Shown piece after piece: positions 1 through 8,929 of a stretch of DNA of 64,000 bases. How positions within the stretch are numbered: position 1 is the stretch's first letter; each line of letters starts with the position of its first letter. Below the pieces are notes generated by a model. The model saw only the letters and a list, made by a program, of their open reading frames with translations. It was not told the origin of the DNA and did no database searches. Source of the stretch: Rhodospirillales bacterium URHD0017. GTDB taxonomy: Bacteria; Pseudomonadota; Alphaproteobacteria; Reyranellales; Reyranellaceae. Position numbers and translations under genes: made by a program. The stretch covers positions 62,001 through 126,000 of the forward strand of contig FODP01000010.1 in NCBI GenBank assembly GCA_900110395.1, in the 5' to 3' direction.

Positions 1-648
1 CTCGGGCGCGGCGTAGCCCGGGGTGAAGATCGCCGTCATGGTCTTGGTGCGGTCGGCCATCGCGGCGCGCGCGGCGCCGAAATCGATCAGGGTCGGCTTG
101 CCGTCGGTACCGAGCATGATGTTGGCGGGCTTGATGTCGCGATGCAGGAAGCCTGTCTCGTGCACCTTGTGCAGGCCGGCGAGCAGCGGGCCCAGGATCG
201 CCTGCAGCGCGACCGGCGGCAGCGGCCCTTCGGCCTTGACCCGGTCCTCCAGGGTGCGGCCGCGTAACAGTTCCATGACGATGTAGGCCGTGCCGTTGGC
301 TTCGAGGAAGTCGAACACCCGTACGATCGACGGCGCCTCGTGCAGGTTGGCGAGCGTGCGGCCTTCCTCGATGAACCGGCTGCGGCCCCAGCCGAAATCA
401 TCGGCCACCTCGGTCGACCGCGGCAGCACCGAGCTGCCGTCGGGCCGGACCGCGAGCGCGGCGGGCAGGTATTCCTTGATCGCGACCTCGCGCCCGAGCT
501 GCGTGTCGCGTACAAGATAAGTGATGCCGAAACCGCCCTGACCCAGAACGCTTGCAACCTGGTAGCGCCCGATCAGGGCGCCCGCCGGCAAGGCCACGTA
601 ATCGACCTTCGTCGGGGTGTCGATCGGTCGAGGGGCGGCAGTGGACAT
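1..648 (-). CDS. Serine/threonine protein kinase, N-terminal part (cut by window edge)
   Basis: 216 codons are open from an ATG at 648 down to the left window edge, so the C-terminus is missing. Hanks-type kinase motifs are in order: glycine loop GQGGFG (residues 36-41), VAIK lysine (K58), HRD catalytic loop with LHRDIKPANIM (H169-D171), DFG metal site (D189-G191) and APE at residues 214-216. The activation segment carries several Thr residues, which suggests autophosphorylation control. The kinase lobe begins near residue 28 after a short N-terminal tail. No substrate can be deduced. Any sensor or membrane region would lie outside the window. Confidence 0.93.
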   Translation of the reverse strand, partial: MSTAAPRPIDTPTKVDYVALPAGALIGRYQVASVLGQGGFGITYLVRDTQLGREVAIKEYLPAALAVRPDGSSVLPRSTEVADDFGWGRSRFIEEGRTLANLHEAPSIVRVFDFLEANGTAYIVMELLRGRTLEDRVKAEGPLPPVALQAILGPLLAGLHKVHETGFLHRDIKPANIMLGTDGKPTLIDFGAARAAMADRTKTMTAIFTPGYAAPE

Positions 649-731
649 GTGATGGAGGGTTTCCGGCAGGGCAACGCCACCGCCTCGTCCGGCGTTGCAA
701 CAGTGCCGGTGTCGTCATCCAGAGGTTTTGC

Positions 732-860
732 ATGAAGGCCTCCGACCTCGAAAAGGAACCACCGCCTGCAGAAATGCCAACCGCCCGCGAATGGCTGCGC
801 GCGGCCGGTGCGGCCGTCGCCATCATTGCAATCTGCGCCCTGTGGACCTTCTGGGCCTGA
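732..860 (+). CDS. Small single-pass membrane protein, hypothetical
   Basis: A 42-residue reading frame. It has an acidic, proline-containing head (about residues 1-20) followed by one hydrophobic stretch (about 25-42) that ends in Trp-Ala, as expected for a small inner-membrane protein. The ATG at 732 is preceded only by a weak purine stretch. It lies between the divergent kinase gene and the following dehydrogenase gene. No family is recognised. It could be a spurious frame, so confidence is low. Confidence 0.35.
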   Translation: MKASDLEKEPPPAEMPTAREWLRAAGAAVAIIAICALWTFWA

Positions 861-911
861 TGGCACAGTTGAGCGCACCTTGCTAACCTCCGGCCCGAAC
901 GGAGGGAATTC

Positions 912-3254
912 ATGGCGAAGTTCGGTATCGGTCAATCGGTGCGTAGGCTCGAGGATCCCCGGCTGCTGACGGGCGGCGGGCGTTATACGGACGACACGAA
1001 GCTGAATGCCCCGACGGCCCGCATGTCCGTGCTGCGCTCGCCGCATGCCCATGCCGACATAAGGAAGATCGACACCACGGCCGCCGCCAAGGCACCGGGC
1101 GTGCTGCTGGTGCTGACCGGCCACGACGTCAAGAAGGCCGATTTCGGCGACGTGCCCTGCCTGGTGCCGCTGGAGAACCGCGATGGCACCCAGCGCGGCG
1201 AGACCCCGCGGCCGATGCTGATCGTCGACCGCGTGCGCCATGTCGGCGATCCGGTGGCGCTGGTCGTGGCCGAGACGCTGGAGCAGGCCAAGGATGCCGC
1301 CGAGCTGATCGAGGTTGACTACGCGGCGCGGCCGCACGTCGTCGGCACCTTCGAAGCGGCTCAGCCCGGCGCGCCCCTGGTCCACGACCACATCAAGAAC
1401 AACATCGTGTTCGACTGGCACATGGGCGACCAGGCCAAGACCGACGCCGCCTTCGCCAAGGCCGACAAGGTGGTCAAGCTGCAGCTCGTCAACCAGCGGC
1501 TGGTCGCCAATCCCATGGAGCCGCGCGGCGCGATCTGCGAGTACGACGCCAAGGACGACCGCTCGACCTTGTGGCTCTCGTCGCAGGGCGTGCACATGAT
1601 CCGGCCGGTGGTGGCCGACATGATCCTCAAGATCGGCTCGCCCAAGCTCCGCGTGCGCACGGGCGACGTCGGCGGCGGCTTCGGCATGAAGATCTTCGTG
1701 CATCCGGAATATCCCATGATCGTGTGGGCCTCGCGCCTGCTGAAGCGCACGGTGAAGTGGATTCCCGACCGCCAGGAGGCCTTCCAGTCCGATGTGCAGG
1801 GCCGCGACCATGTCTCGATCGCCGAGATGGCGCTCGACAAGGATTGCCGCTTCATCGGCAGCCGCATCACGACCTATGCGGCGCTGGGCGCCTATCTCAG
1901 CCATTTCAGCGCCTTCATCCCCACCCTGGCGGGCAGCCAGATGCTGGTCGGCCTCTACACGACGCCGACGTGCTACGTGAACGTCAAGGGCGTCATGACC
2001 AACACCGTGCCGACCGACGCCTATCGCGGCGCCGGCCGTCCGGAAGCGGCCTACCTGCTGGAACGCTTCGTCGATCACATTGCGCGCGAAGTAGGACTCA
2101 CGCCCGACGAGATCCGGGCACGCAACTTCATCAAGCCCAACCAGATCCCGTACGCGACGGCGCTCGGCGACACTTACGACTCGGGCAACTTCGAAGCGGT
2201 GATGCGCAAGGGCATGGAGAAGGCCGACTGGAAGGGCTTTTCCGCCCGGCGGGCCGCCGCACTGGCCAAGGGCAAGTGGCGCGGGCTCGGCATGGCGACC
2301 TACGTCGAGAAGTGCGGCGGCGGGCCGCCGGAGACCGCCATCGCCAAGTTCAACGACGACAACACGGTCACGATCTTCGTCGGCAACCAGACCAACGGCC
2401 AGGGCCAGGAAACCGCGATCCGGCAAATTGCCTCGGCGCGGCTCGGCATCGATGCCGACCAGATCCATTTCGTGCAGGGCGATTCCGACGTCGTGCCCGA
2501 GGGCATGACCGGCGGCAGCCGCATGGTCTCGGTGGCCGGCACCGCGACCATCGGCGTGGCCGACAAGATCATCGCCAAGGGCAAGCTCGTCGCGGCGAGC
2601 GCCATGGAGGCCTCGGCGGCCGACATCGAGTATGGCGACGGCGCCTACAAGATCGTCGGCACCGACCGCAGCATGAGCCTGTTCGACGTCGCCAAGGCGG
2701 CGAAGGATCCCAAGCACGTACCGGCGGGCGAGACGCCCGGGCTGGATGACGAGTTCACACGCACGCCGACGGCCGACACCTTCCCCAACGGCTGCCACAT
2801 CTGCGAGCTCGAGATCGATCCCGACACCGGGGTGCTGGAGATCGTGAACTACAGCGTGGTCGATGATTTCGGCGCCGCGCTCAATCCAATGCTGCTGCAG
2901 GGCCAGGTCCATGGCGGCATCGGCCAGGGCGTCGGCCAGGCGCTGACCGAGAAGACGGTCTACGACAAGGACTCAGGGCAGCTCCTGAGCGGCAGCTTCC
3001 AGGACTACGCGCTGCCACGCGCCGACGTCGTGCCCCATGTGCACTTCGACCTGCACAACAGCCCGTGCACGACCAATCCGCTGGGCGTGAAGGGCGCCGG
3101 CGAGGCCGGCGCCATCGGTGCGCCGCCGGCGGTGATCAATGCCATCGTCGACGCGATCCACCCGCACACCGGGGTGAAGCATGTCGACATGCCGGCGACG
3201 GCGGCGAGCCTGTGGGCGGTGATCGCCGCCAACCGGCAGAAGAAAGCGGCGTAG
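912..3254 (+). CDS. Xanthine dehydrogenase family protein, molybdopterin-binding (large) subunit
   Basis: 780 residues, the usual length for CoxL/XdhB-type large subunits. The N-terminus has the typical IGQSVRRLEDPRLLTGGGRY start, followed by the a/b hammerhead domain. The Mo-cofactor motifs are GGGFGMK (from residue 254), the substrate-loop AYRGAGRPEA (Y371-A379) and KGAGEAG with the probable catalytic Glu at 731. The loop has Gly where true CO dehydrogenases carry the AYRCSFR cysteine, so it is a form II or aldehyde/xanthine-type enzyme of unknown substrate. A strong SD (GGAGGG) precedes the ATG. The FAD and 2Fe-2S subunits normally needed as partners are not encoded next to it. Confidence 0.93.
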   Translation: MAKFGIGQSVRRLEDPRLLTGGGRYTDDTKLNAPTARMSVLRSPHAHADIRKIDTTAAAKAPGVLLVLTGHDVKKADFGDVPCLVPLENRDGTQRGETPRPMLIVDRVRHVGDPVALVVAETLEQAKDAAELIEVDYAARPHVVGTFEAAQPGAPLVHDHIKNNIVFDWHMGDQAKTDAAFAKADKVVKLQLVNQRLVANPMEPRGAICEYDAKDDRSTLWLSSQGVHMIRPVVADMILKIGSPKLRVRTGDVGGGFGMKIFVHPEYPMIVWASRLLKRTVKWIPDRQEAFQSDVQGRDHVSIAEMALDKDCRFIGSRITTYAALGAYLSHFSAFIPTLAGSQMLVGLYTTPTCYVNVKGVMTNTVPTDAYRGAGRPEAAYLLERFVDHIAREVGLTPDEIRARNFIKPNQIPYATALGDTYDSGNFEAVMRKGMEKADWKGFSARRAAALAKGKWRGLGMATYVEKCGGGPPETAIAKFNDDNTVTIFVGNQTNGQGQETAIRQIASARLGIDADQIHFVQGDSDVVPEGMTGGSRMVSVAGTATIGVADKIIAKGKLVAASAMEASAADIEYGDGAYKIVGTDRSMSLFDVAKAAKDPKHVPAGETPGLDDEFTRTPTADTFPNGCHICELEIDPDTGVLEIVNYSVVDDFGAALNPMLLQGQVHGGIGQGVGQALTEKTVYDKDSGQLLSGSFQDYALPRADVVPHVHFDLHNSPCTTNPLGVKGAGEAGAIGAPPAVINAIVDAIHPHTGVKHVDMPATAASLWAVIAANRQKKAA

Positions 3255-3260
3255 GCCGTC

Positions 3261-3518
3261 ATGACAACCGAGCGCAAGGATCTCATCACCGCCTTGGGGC
3301 ACTCCATCAAGGCGATCGACGACGACTACAGGGAGGAGATGCGCGAATTGCGCGCGCTCTTCGAAGAGGCCCGGAAGGAAGCGGCGAAGGACGAGCCTGA
3401 CGGCGTCAAGCTCAAGGCGCTGCTGGCCGACGCCCGCGAGATGGTCAAGACCTTCGCCCGCCTCGACCCGGTGTGGCAGGGCGTCCAGCGCGTGGCCCGC
3501 CTGTTCGGACTGGACTAG
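3261..3518 (+). CDS. Small charged helical protein, hypothetical
   Basis: 85 residues, rich in Glu, Lys and Arg and probably mostly helical (MRELRALFEEARKEAAK segment). It starts six bases after the dehydrogenase gene and its stop codon overlaps the AGGAGG ribosome-binding site of the next gene, so it appears co-transcribed and possibly translationally coupled. I do not recognise a family. Confidence 0.6.
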   Translation: MTTERKDLITALGHSIKAIDDDYREEMRELRALFEEARKEAAKDEPDGVKLKALLADAREMVKTFARLDPVWQGVQRVARLFGLD

Positions 3519-3529
3519 GAGGTTCCGCT

Positions 3530-4075
3530 ATGCCCGCTCCCGACCTCGTCGCCCTGTGGGAAGCCCATTGCCGCCACGAGTTCGAGACGCGCGACGTCGA
3601 TGCCACCATGGCGACCATGGTCGAGCGGCCCTATGTGAACCACGTGCCGACCATGACCGGCGGCGTCGGCCACGACCAGCTGAAGCGCTTCTACAAGTAC
3701 CATTTCATCGGCGGCAATCCGCCCGACACCGAGCTGAAGCCGATCAGCCGCACGGTCGGCGCCGACCAGATCGTCGACGAGCTGATCTTCAGCTTTACCC
3801 ATACCAGCGAGATCGACTGGATGCTGCCCGGCATCGCCCCGACCGGAAAGCGCGTCGAAGTCCCGCTCGTCGCCATCGTGCGCTTCGAGGGCGACAAGGT
3901 CGCGCACGAGCACATCTACTGGGACCAGGCCGCGGTGCTGGTGCAGGTCGGGCTGCTCGATCCTGAGGGGCTGCCGGTCGCCGGCATCGAGACGGCGCGC
4001 AAGGTCGCGGACAATGCGCTGCCCAGCAACGGGCTGATGACGCGCTGGAGCACGAGCGCAGGCAAGCCGATCTAG
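3530..4075 (+). CDS. NTF2-like (SnoaL/ester cyclase type) family protein
   Basis: 181 residues from the ATG at 3530. This start is chosen because a perfect AGGAGG lies at 3517-3522. The N-terminal segment (LWEAHCRHEFETRDVDATMATM) and the later FYKYHFIGGNPP and HEHIYWDQA segments are typical of NTF2/SnoaL-like proteins, which form a cone-shaped pocket used as a hydrolase, isomerase or binding scaffold. It is longer than a minimal NTF2 domain (about 130 residues). It follows the molybdopterin dehydrogenase and the small helical protein in the same direction, so the three may form one operon. The substrate is unknown. Confidence 0.82.
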   Translation: MPAPDLVALWEAHCRHEFETRDVDATMATMVERPYVNHVPTMTGGVGHDQLKRFYKYHFIGGNPPDTELKPISRTVGADQIVDELIFSFTHTSEIDWMLPGIAPTGKRVEVPLVAIVRFEGDKVAHEHIYWDQAAVLVQVGLLDPEGLPVAGIETARKVADNALPSNGLMTRWSTSAGKPI

Positions 4076-4508
4076 GTCCTCGGCGCGGGGCTGCGCATGC
4101 ACTGCCGTCAGTGGTGCGGAGGCCCCGGCGAGGGGTTTCCGCAGTTTGCGCAGTTTGCGCTACCCCCCTCCGCGATGTGCACGCAGAAATTCGGACGGGG
4201 CCGACGCCCGGCCCGTCCGGATGCACGCAACCGGTCGGGACGGCCGCCGCGCGGGCGCACCAGTCTCGGATCAACGATGCATAGAGCAGGAGCGCGGGGA
4301 GGCCACGCAACGAGCCTGCAATATATAACTGAAGTACCAGTAACGTCAATAACTTAAGTTGCTATTGGTCGTTCCTGGCGCGTTTGGCGGATATGTCATT
4401 CGTTGTGTCGGTGGGCTCGACTGCCGGCAAAGCTTTCACACGCTGCGGGCCTTCTTTGAATGAAGCGCATAAAGGCATGTACACTCTGATCCTTTCAGGG
4501 GATCCGAC
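4076..4508. other. 433-bp intergenic region, partly AT-rich
   Basis: No convincing gene. The left part is GC-rich and has a short direct repeat (GCAGTTTGCGCAGTTTGCGC around 4140-4159). From about 4310 onward the base composition is clearly more AT-rich than the surrounding genes and includes a perfect 10-bp palindrome AACTTAAGTT at 4351-4360. This is the expected location of the control region for the downstream gamma-glutamyltransferase gene. Confidence 0.5.
4456..4485 (+). promoter_or_regulatory. Possible sigma70-type promoter for the gamma-glutamyltransferase gene
   Basis: TTGAAT at 4456-4461 and TACACT at 4480-4485 are separated by 18 bases in the AT-rich end of the intergenic region. 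Each hexamer matches the consensus at four of six positions. An SD-like AGGGGA lies at 4497-4502, seven bases before the ATG at 4509, so the leader would be short. Inferred by eye only. Confidence 0.3.
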
Positions 4509-6233
4509 ATGCCCTCCACGCGCCCCACCCTCTACGGCAGCCGGCATGCCGTGTCTGCCGGCCATTACCTCGCCGCCGCCGCAGGCTTCGCGATCCTCGA
4601 GGCCGGCGGCAATGCCATCGATGCCGGCTGCGCCGCGGGCATTGCCCTCGCCGTGCTGCATCCGGACGAGGTGAACGCGGCCGGCGTCGCGCCTATCATG
4701 ATCCGCACCGGGCAGGGAAAAGTCGTCACCATCGCGGGCCTCGGTCATTGGCCCAAGCGCTTCCCGGCCGATCTCTTCATGCGCGAGCATGATGGGAAGA
4801 TGCCGTTGGGCATTTTGCGCACCGTGGTGCCTGCCGCACCTGACGCCTGGATCACAGCGCTCACCGATTACGGCACCATGTCGTTCGGCGACGTCGCGGG
4901 AGCAGCCGTGCGCTACGCCCGCGAAGGCTTCGCGGTGTTCGAGTACATGGCGACCATGATCAAGCAGTACGAGGACGGCTATCGCTCCTGGCCGTCCAAT
5001 GCCGCGATCTTCCTGCCCGGCGGCAAGCTGCCCCAGGTCGGCGACCGGTTCGTGCAGAGCGATCTCGCCGGCACGCTGCAATACATGATCGACCAGGAGC
5101 GCGCGGCGTCGAAGCGCGGACGGCTGGCCGGCCTCGCGGCGGCGCGCGCCGCCTTCTATTGCGGCGACATCGCCGAGACCATCGTGCGCTATCACGAGGA
5201 GAACGGCGGCTACCTCGCGCGCGACGACCTCGCCAATTTCCACAGCCGCTACGAGGAGCCGGTCAGCGTGCGCTGGCGCGACTTCGAGGTCTTCACCTGC
5301 GGGCCGTGGTGCCAGGGCCCGATGCTGGCCCAGGCGCTGCGCATGATCGAGGCGGCCGGTGGGCTGAAGGGCCTCGCGCACAACAGCGCCGACTACATCC
5401 ATCTCGTCACCGAGATCCTGAAGGCAGCCTGCGCCGACCGCGAATACCGCTACGGCGATCCTCTGTTCGTCGATGTCGGCATGGACGAGCTTCTGTCCGA
5501 CGCCCACGTCTCGGCGCGCGTCGGTGCGATTGACCGCGAGCGCGCCATGCCCGACATGCCGCCGCCCATCGGCCGCTATCCCGGCAACATGCCGCCGCCC
5601 GTTGCCTCGGTCGCTGCCTCGCGCGCCAGGAGCGACGCCGTCGTCGAGCCCGACACTTCTTACTGCTGCGCCGTCGATCGCTGGGGCAACGCCATGTCGG
5701 CCACGCCGTCCGACGGCTCGTGGCGCTCGCCGGTGATCCCGGGGCTCGGCATCGTGCCGTCGGGTCGCGGCACACAATCGCGACCCGATCCCAGCCATCC
5801 TTCGGGTGTGGCGCCGGGCAAGCGGCCGCGGCTCACGCCCAACCCCGCCATCGCGGTGCGCGACGACGGCAGCGTCATCCCGTTCGGCGCTCCGGGCGGC
5901 GACGTACAGGTGCAGGCGATGCTGCAGGTGTTCCTGAACACCTTCCACTTCGGCATGGATATCCAGGAGGCGATCGAGCAGCCGCGCTTCGCCACCTTCA
6001 GCTTCCCCAACTCCTTCGCGCCCTACACCCACCTGCCCGGCCGCCTGAACATCGAGGCCCGGCTGCCCGACGCCACGATCGACGACCTGCGCCGGCGCGG
6101 CCACGACGTCGAGATGTGGCCGGCGCTGACCCGGCGCGCCTGCTCGGTCGAGGCCATCCTGCTCGACAGCCGCAGCGGCTTCCTGCGCGCCGGCGCGGAT
6201 TTTCGCCAACCCGCCTATGCCATGGTCAGCTGA
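4509..6233 (+). CDS. Gamma-glutamyltransferase family protein (Ntn hydrolase)
   Basis: 574 residues, normal length for the family. The N-terminal half has the conserved LEAGGNAIDA segment. The self-processing site and nucleophile is Thr383 in the motif PDTSYCCAVDRWGN. Such enzymes cleave themselves before the Thr and then transfer or hydrolyse gamma-glutamyl groups or related amides. No signal peptide is apparent, unlike periplasmic GGT of enterics, so a cytoplasmic GGT-like acylase or hydrolase acting on another amide is possible. An AGGGGA SD supports the ATG. It stands alone after a long intergenic region. Confidence 0.9.
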   Translation: MPSTRPTLYGSRHAVSAGHYLAAAAGFAILEAGGNAIDAGCAAGIALAVLHPDEVNAAGVAPIMIRTGQGKVVTIAGLGHWPKRFPADLFMREHDGKMPLGILRTVVPAAPDAWITALTDYGTMSFGDVAGAAVRYAREGFAVFEYMATMIKQYEDGYRSWPSNAAIFLPGGKLPQVGDRFVQSDLAGTLQYMIDQERAASKRGRLAGLAAARAAFYCGDIAETIVRYHEENGGYLARDDLANFHSRYEEPVSVRWRDFEVFTCGPWCQGPMLAQALRMIEAAGGLKGLAHNSADYIHLVTEILKAACADREYRYGDPLFVDVGMDELLSDAHVSARVGAIDRERAMPDMPPPIGRYPGNMPPPVASVAASRARSDAVVEPDTSYCCAVDRWGNAMSATPSDGSWRSPVIPGLGIVPSGRGTQSRPDPSHPSGVAPGKRPRLTPNPAIAVRDDGSVIPFGAPGGDVQVQAMLQVFLNTFHFGMDIQEAIEQPRFATFSFPNSFAPYTHLPGRLNIEARLPDATIDDLRRRGHDVEMWPALTRRACSVEAILLDSRSGFLRAGADFRQPAYAMVS

Positions 6234-6272
6234 GCGGTGAGCTGAGCCGGAACGCCAATCGGGGCCCCGTCG

Positions 6273-6845
6273 TTGTCCGTCGTGCGCCTCGCCAAGCTCC
6301 TGCCCGCCCTGATGTTGGCCGGCTGCGCCGCCAGCGGCACGATCGGCGGCGCCTACTACGACCCGGCCTACGACTATTCCGAGTTCTTCGCCGTCACCGA
6401 CGGCCGCAACTTCCAGGTCGTCATGGCGGGCATCCCCTTCCCCAACCTGCCACCCGCCGCGGTGCAGCGCGCCCTGCTGCCGGTGATGCAGGCAGCCAAG
6501 CCCCGGCCCAACCTCACCTTCACCTATGCCGACCCGCCGGAGCTGCCCCGTCCCTACTACCGCATGGTGCTGGTTTTCGACGCGGCCAACGACCTGACAG
6601 CCATGAGCGTTTGCGCCGGCACAATCCGCCATAAACCACCGGTTGTGGGTCGATCGTTCAACGTCTTCGCCATCTATTGCCGCAACGATCTTGCCCTGTC
6701 GCAGACCACCGCCTGGACGAACGCGTCAGGTCCAGATGATCCGCAAGTGCAGGCGTTGTTCGCCCAGCTCTTCCTCGTGCTGTTCGACGATTCGCCGCGC
6801 CGACGTTTCCCCTTCGGTCCGTTCGGCCCGTTCGGCCGCTGGTAG
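6273..6845 (+). CDS. Putative lipoprotein, hypothetical
   Basis: 190 residues if read from the TTG at 6273. A GTG six bases further on is an alternative start. The N-terminus is a lipoprotein signal: two basic residues, a hydrophobic stretch and the lipobox LMLAGC with the acylated Cys at residue 18. The mature part has no recognised domain and ends in a run of FPFGPFGPFG. It begins 39 bases after the gamma-glutamyltransferase gene. Its TAG stop is the first three bases of a palindromic repeat block. Confidence 0.7.
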   Translation: MSVVRLAKLLPALMLAGCAASGTIGGAYYDPAYDYSEFFAVTDGRNFQVVMAGIPFPNLPPAAVQRALLPVMQAAKPRPNLTFTYADPPELPRPYYRMVLVFDAANDLTAMSVCAGTIRHKPPVVGRSFNVFAIYCRNDLALSQTTAWTNASGPDDPQVQALFAQLFLVLFDDSPRRRFPFGPFGPFGRW

Positions 6846-6967
6846 AGCGGTTCCCCAAGGGATGGAACCGCTTGCGGTTCCATCCCTTGGGGAACGCGCG
6901 CACTGGAGGCATTGGGTTCACAGGCACATTTCGTCCGGCTGATTACAGCTGGACGAAATGTGCTCTA
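6843..6967. repeat. Two-hairpin palindromic repeat block bounded by TAGAGC / GCTCTA
   Basis: Hairpin 1 has perfect 22-bp arms (6850-6871 and 6874-6895) around a 2-base loop. Hairpin 2 has 18-bp arms with one mismatch (6924-6941 and 6946-6963) around ATTA. The block begins with TAGAGC, whose TAG is the stop codon of the upstream lipoprotein gene, and ends with the inverse GCTCTA at 6962-6967. It can form strong stem-loops in RNA and may act as a terminator or mRNA-stabilising element. Confidence 0.85.
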
Positions 6968-7014
6968 GCGATGGACGGCCCGACTTTCCCGGCGCAATCT
7001 ATGCGGGAGAGGCC

Positions 7015-7869
7015 ATGGTGTTTCAGCTCCTCCACGACCAGCGCCACAACGTCCTGCTGACAAGGTTCTCCGGCACCTACGTGGCGACGGACATCTCGTT
7101 GCGCGACAAGGCGGTCGGCCGCTTCGTCGCGCGCAACGGGCTGGCGCGCGGCATCATGGATTATTCCGCCGTCGAGGCGGTCGACATTCCCATCGAGGTC
7201 GTCGTCGAACGCTCGTCCCAGCCGCCGCTCCTGCCGGGACAGGCGCGGGTGATCGTGTCGCCGAGCGAGCCCTTGTGGGCGATGAACCGCATCTTCGCCG
7301 CGCACCGGCTCTTCCGGCAGGGCGAGGAGCCGATCCTGGTGCGCAGAATCGAGGAGGCCTACGAGGCGCTGTCGATGGTCGATCCGGTGTTCGAACCGGT
7401 GGCTGTCGATCCGGTGAGTCGGATGGAAGGCGTTGCGCACGACGTGCTCGCCGGCATCGAATCGTCGCGCGGCGCGACCGATGCCAAGGAGCGCGAACGC
7501 CTGCGCCGCAAGATGCTGCGCATGCTGGATACCGTGCTTGAGCGCGGGCCGGCGGCGCGCAAGGTCACCGCCATCACGCTGAGCGACGTGCTGAACGCCA
7601 TGCTGAGCCGCGCCACGGTGAGCGACGCCGATCTCAAGGCGACCTGCACCACCTGCAACAGCCGCCTGCCGCTCTCGAGCTACACGATCTCGGCCGGGCG
7701 GGAGACGACCTATGCCTGCCCAGGGTGCGGCCAGGTCATGGTCGTGCTGGCCGCGGTCGACGCGGACACCGGGCCATCCCCGCTGGGCTACGAGATGGGC
7801 CGTTTCATCGTCCGGACGGCAGGCGACATCGAATGCCCGGGGGCCATGCTGCCAAAATGCGAGCCATGA
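7015..7869 (+). CDS. Uncharacterised protein with C-terminal zinc-ribbon motif
   Basis: 284 residues from the ATG at 7015. That start has a GGGAGAGG SD at 7004-7011, and an earlier in-frame ATG would fall inside the preceding hairpin repeat. The first half looks like a compact alpha/beta domain (FQLLHDQRHNVLLTRFSGTY). The last quarter contains CTTC and CPGC about 25 residues apart, a likely Zn-binding ribbon. The middle has a charged helical stretch (KERERLRRKMLRML). I recognise no family with confidence. It may be regulatory or nucleic-acid binding, but this is inference. Confidence 0.72.
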   Translation: MVFQLLHDQRHNVLLTRFSGTYVATDISLRDKAVGRFVARNGLARGIMDYSAVEAVDIPIEVVVERSSQPPLLPGQARVIVSPSEPLWAMNRIFAAHRLFRQGEEPILVRRIEEAYEALSMVDPVFEPVAVDPVSRMEGVAHDVLAGIESSRGATDAKERERLRRKMLRMLDTVLERGPAARKVTAITLSDVLNAMLSRATVSDADLKATCTTCNSRLPLSSYTISAGRETTYACPGCGQVMVVLAAVDADTGPSPLGYEMGRFIVRTAGDIECPGAMLPKCEP

Positions 7870-7912
7870 CCCCCCGACCTCGCCTATAGTCGGAGGGCGG
7901 AGGGGAGATGCC

Positions 7913-8875
7913 ATGAGCCAGAAGACGAAGGACAAGGTCAAGGAAGTCGCCAAGCCGGCGGACAAGCCTGCCATCCGGGTGCGCCATCTGCCGTCGATCA
8001 AGCCCGGCAAGTATGCCGACGGCCTGCCGTACGATGAGATCCGCTATCTCGAGTGCAAGCTGATCCTCAAGCCCAATCATTTCACCTCGCGACAGAGCCT
8101 GTTCGACTTTGCCAAGGTGCTGCGGCGGCCGGCCAAGGCAACCGGCGTGATCTTCGATCCGCTGACCTTCACCGAGCGGCCACTCGCCATCCGCGAGGTG
8201 CTGTTCGTCGATACCCACGACTTCCGGCTTTACAACAACGCCTTCATCCTGCGCCGCCGCATCCCCTACCAGGACGGCTTCCCGATCGGCACGCCGGAGA
8301 TCGTCTTCAAGTTCCGCCACACCGACCCGCAGAAGACCGCCGAGCTCGACATGCGGCCGCACATCGCCGGCGACTACCGCATCAAATTCAAGGCCGAAGC
8401 CCTGCCGCTCAAGGACGGGCTGGGCGGCATGCGCATGCTCTATTCGCACAACGTCGAGTTCCACATGGAAAGCGCGATCATGAGCGATCGCATGTCCATG
8501 GAGCGCATCGCCCAGGCCCTGCCGGCGCTGCAATCGATCCCGTGGGAGAAGAACGAACGCGCCGAGCTGGTCGGCGGCACCATCGTCGAAGAGGTGCTGC
8601 AGGACATCGGCGTCCTGGATTTCGGCAACCGCGTGTCGGCGATGTGCAACGTCGCGCTGTGGCGCAATCGTGGCGATCATGCGCCGCTGATCGGCGAATT
8701 CGCCTTCCAGCTGAAATTCCGCCGCCGTGAGGATCTGACGGACGAGGCGCTGGGACGCTGCGAGGCCTTCTTCTTCGCCCTGCAGGCCGAGGCGCGCGAC
8801 TGGATCCAGCTCGGCGCCACCAAGACCGGCGTCGTCTATCGGCTCAAGGGCAACCCGCCGCACGCCCACGAGTGA
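7913..8875 (+). CDS. Uncharacterised CYTH/triphosphatase-like protein
   Basis: 320 residues from the ATG at 7913, which follows a purine-rich SD (GGAGGGGAG). After a Lys-rich tail the sequence shows alternating basic and acidic beta-strands: YLECKLILK, VDTHDFRLYNNAFILRRRI, EIVFKFRHTD and YRIKFKAEA. The pattern D-T-x-D-x-x-L followed by L-R-R-R resembles the substrate tunnel of CYTH (adenylate cyclase IV/thiamine triphosphatase) enzymes, so a polyphosphate or triphosphate substrate is possible. The fold assignment is inferred from pattern only. A longer upstream reading frame exists but overlaps the preceding gene. Confidence 0.7.
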   Translation: MSQKTKDKVKEVAKPADKPAIRVRHLPSIKPGKYADGLPYDEIRYLECKLILKPNHFTSRQSLFDFAKVLRRPAKATGVIFDPLTFTERPLAIREVLFVDTHDFRLYNNAFILRRRIPYQDGFPIGTPEIVFKFRHTDPQKTAELDMRPHIAGDYRIKFKAEALPLKDGLGGMRMLYSHNVEFHMESAIMSDRMSMERIAQALPALQSIPWEKNERAELVGGTIVEEVLQDIGVLDFGNRVSAMCNVALWRNRGDHAPLIGEFAFQLKFRRREDLTDEALGRCEAFFFALQAEARDWIQLGATKTGVVYRLKGNPPHAHE

Positions 8876-8929
8876 ACGCATCCTCCGTGGCCGGGCCGCG
8901 TTGCCCGGAAGAACTTCCACGGAGGAACC

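Noticed and set aside
573..2912. A 779-codon open frame on the minus strand
   Set aside because: It runs antisense to the molybdopterin-binding dehydrogenase. Its protein is a His/Arg/Gly/Ala-rich mixture with no motif, as expected for a shadow in GC-rich DNA.
4362..6632. A 756-codon minus-strand frame
   Set aside because: Antisense to the gamma-glutamyltransferase gene, which has the family motifs and an SD.
6958..7014. Earlier ATG for the zinc-ribbon protein
   Set aside because: The ATG lies in the arm of a palindromic repeat and has no SD, whereas ATG 7015 has GGGAGAGG.
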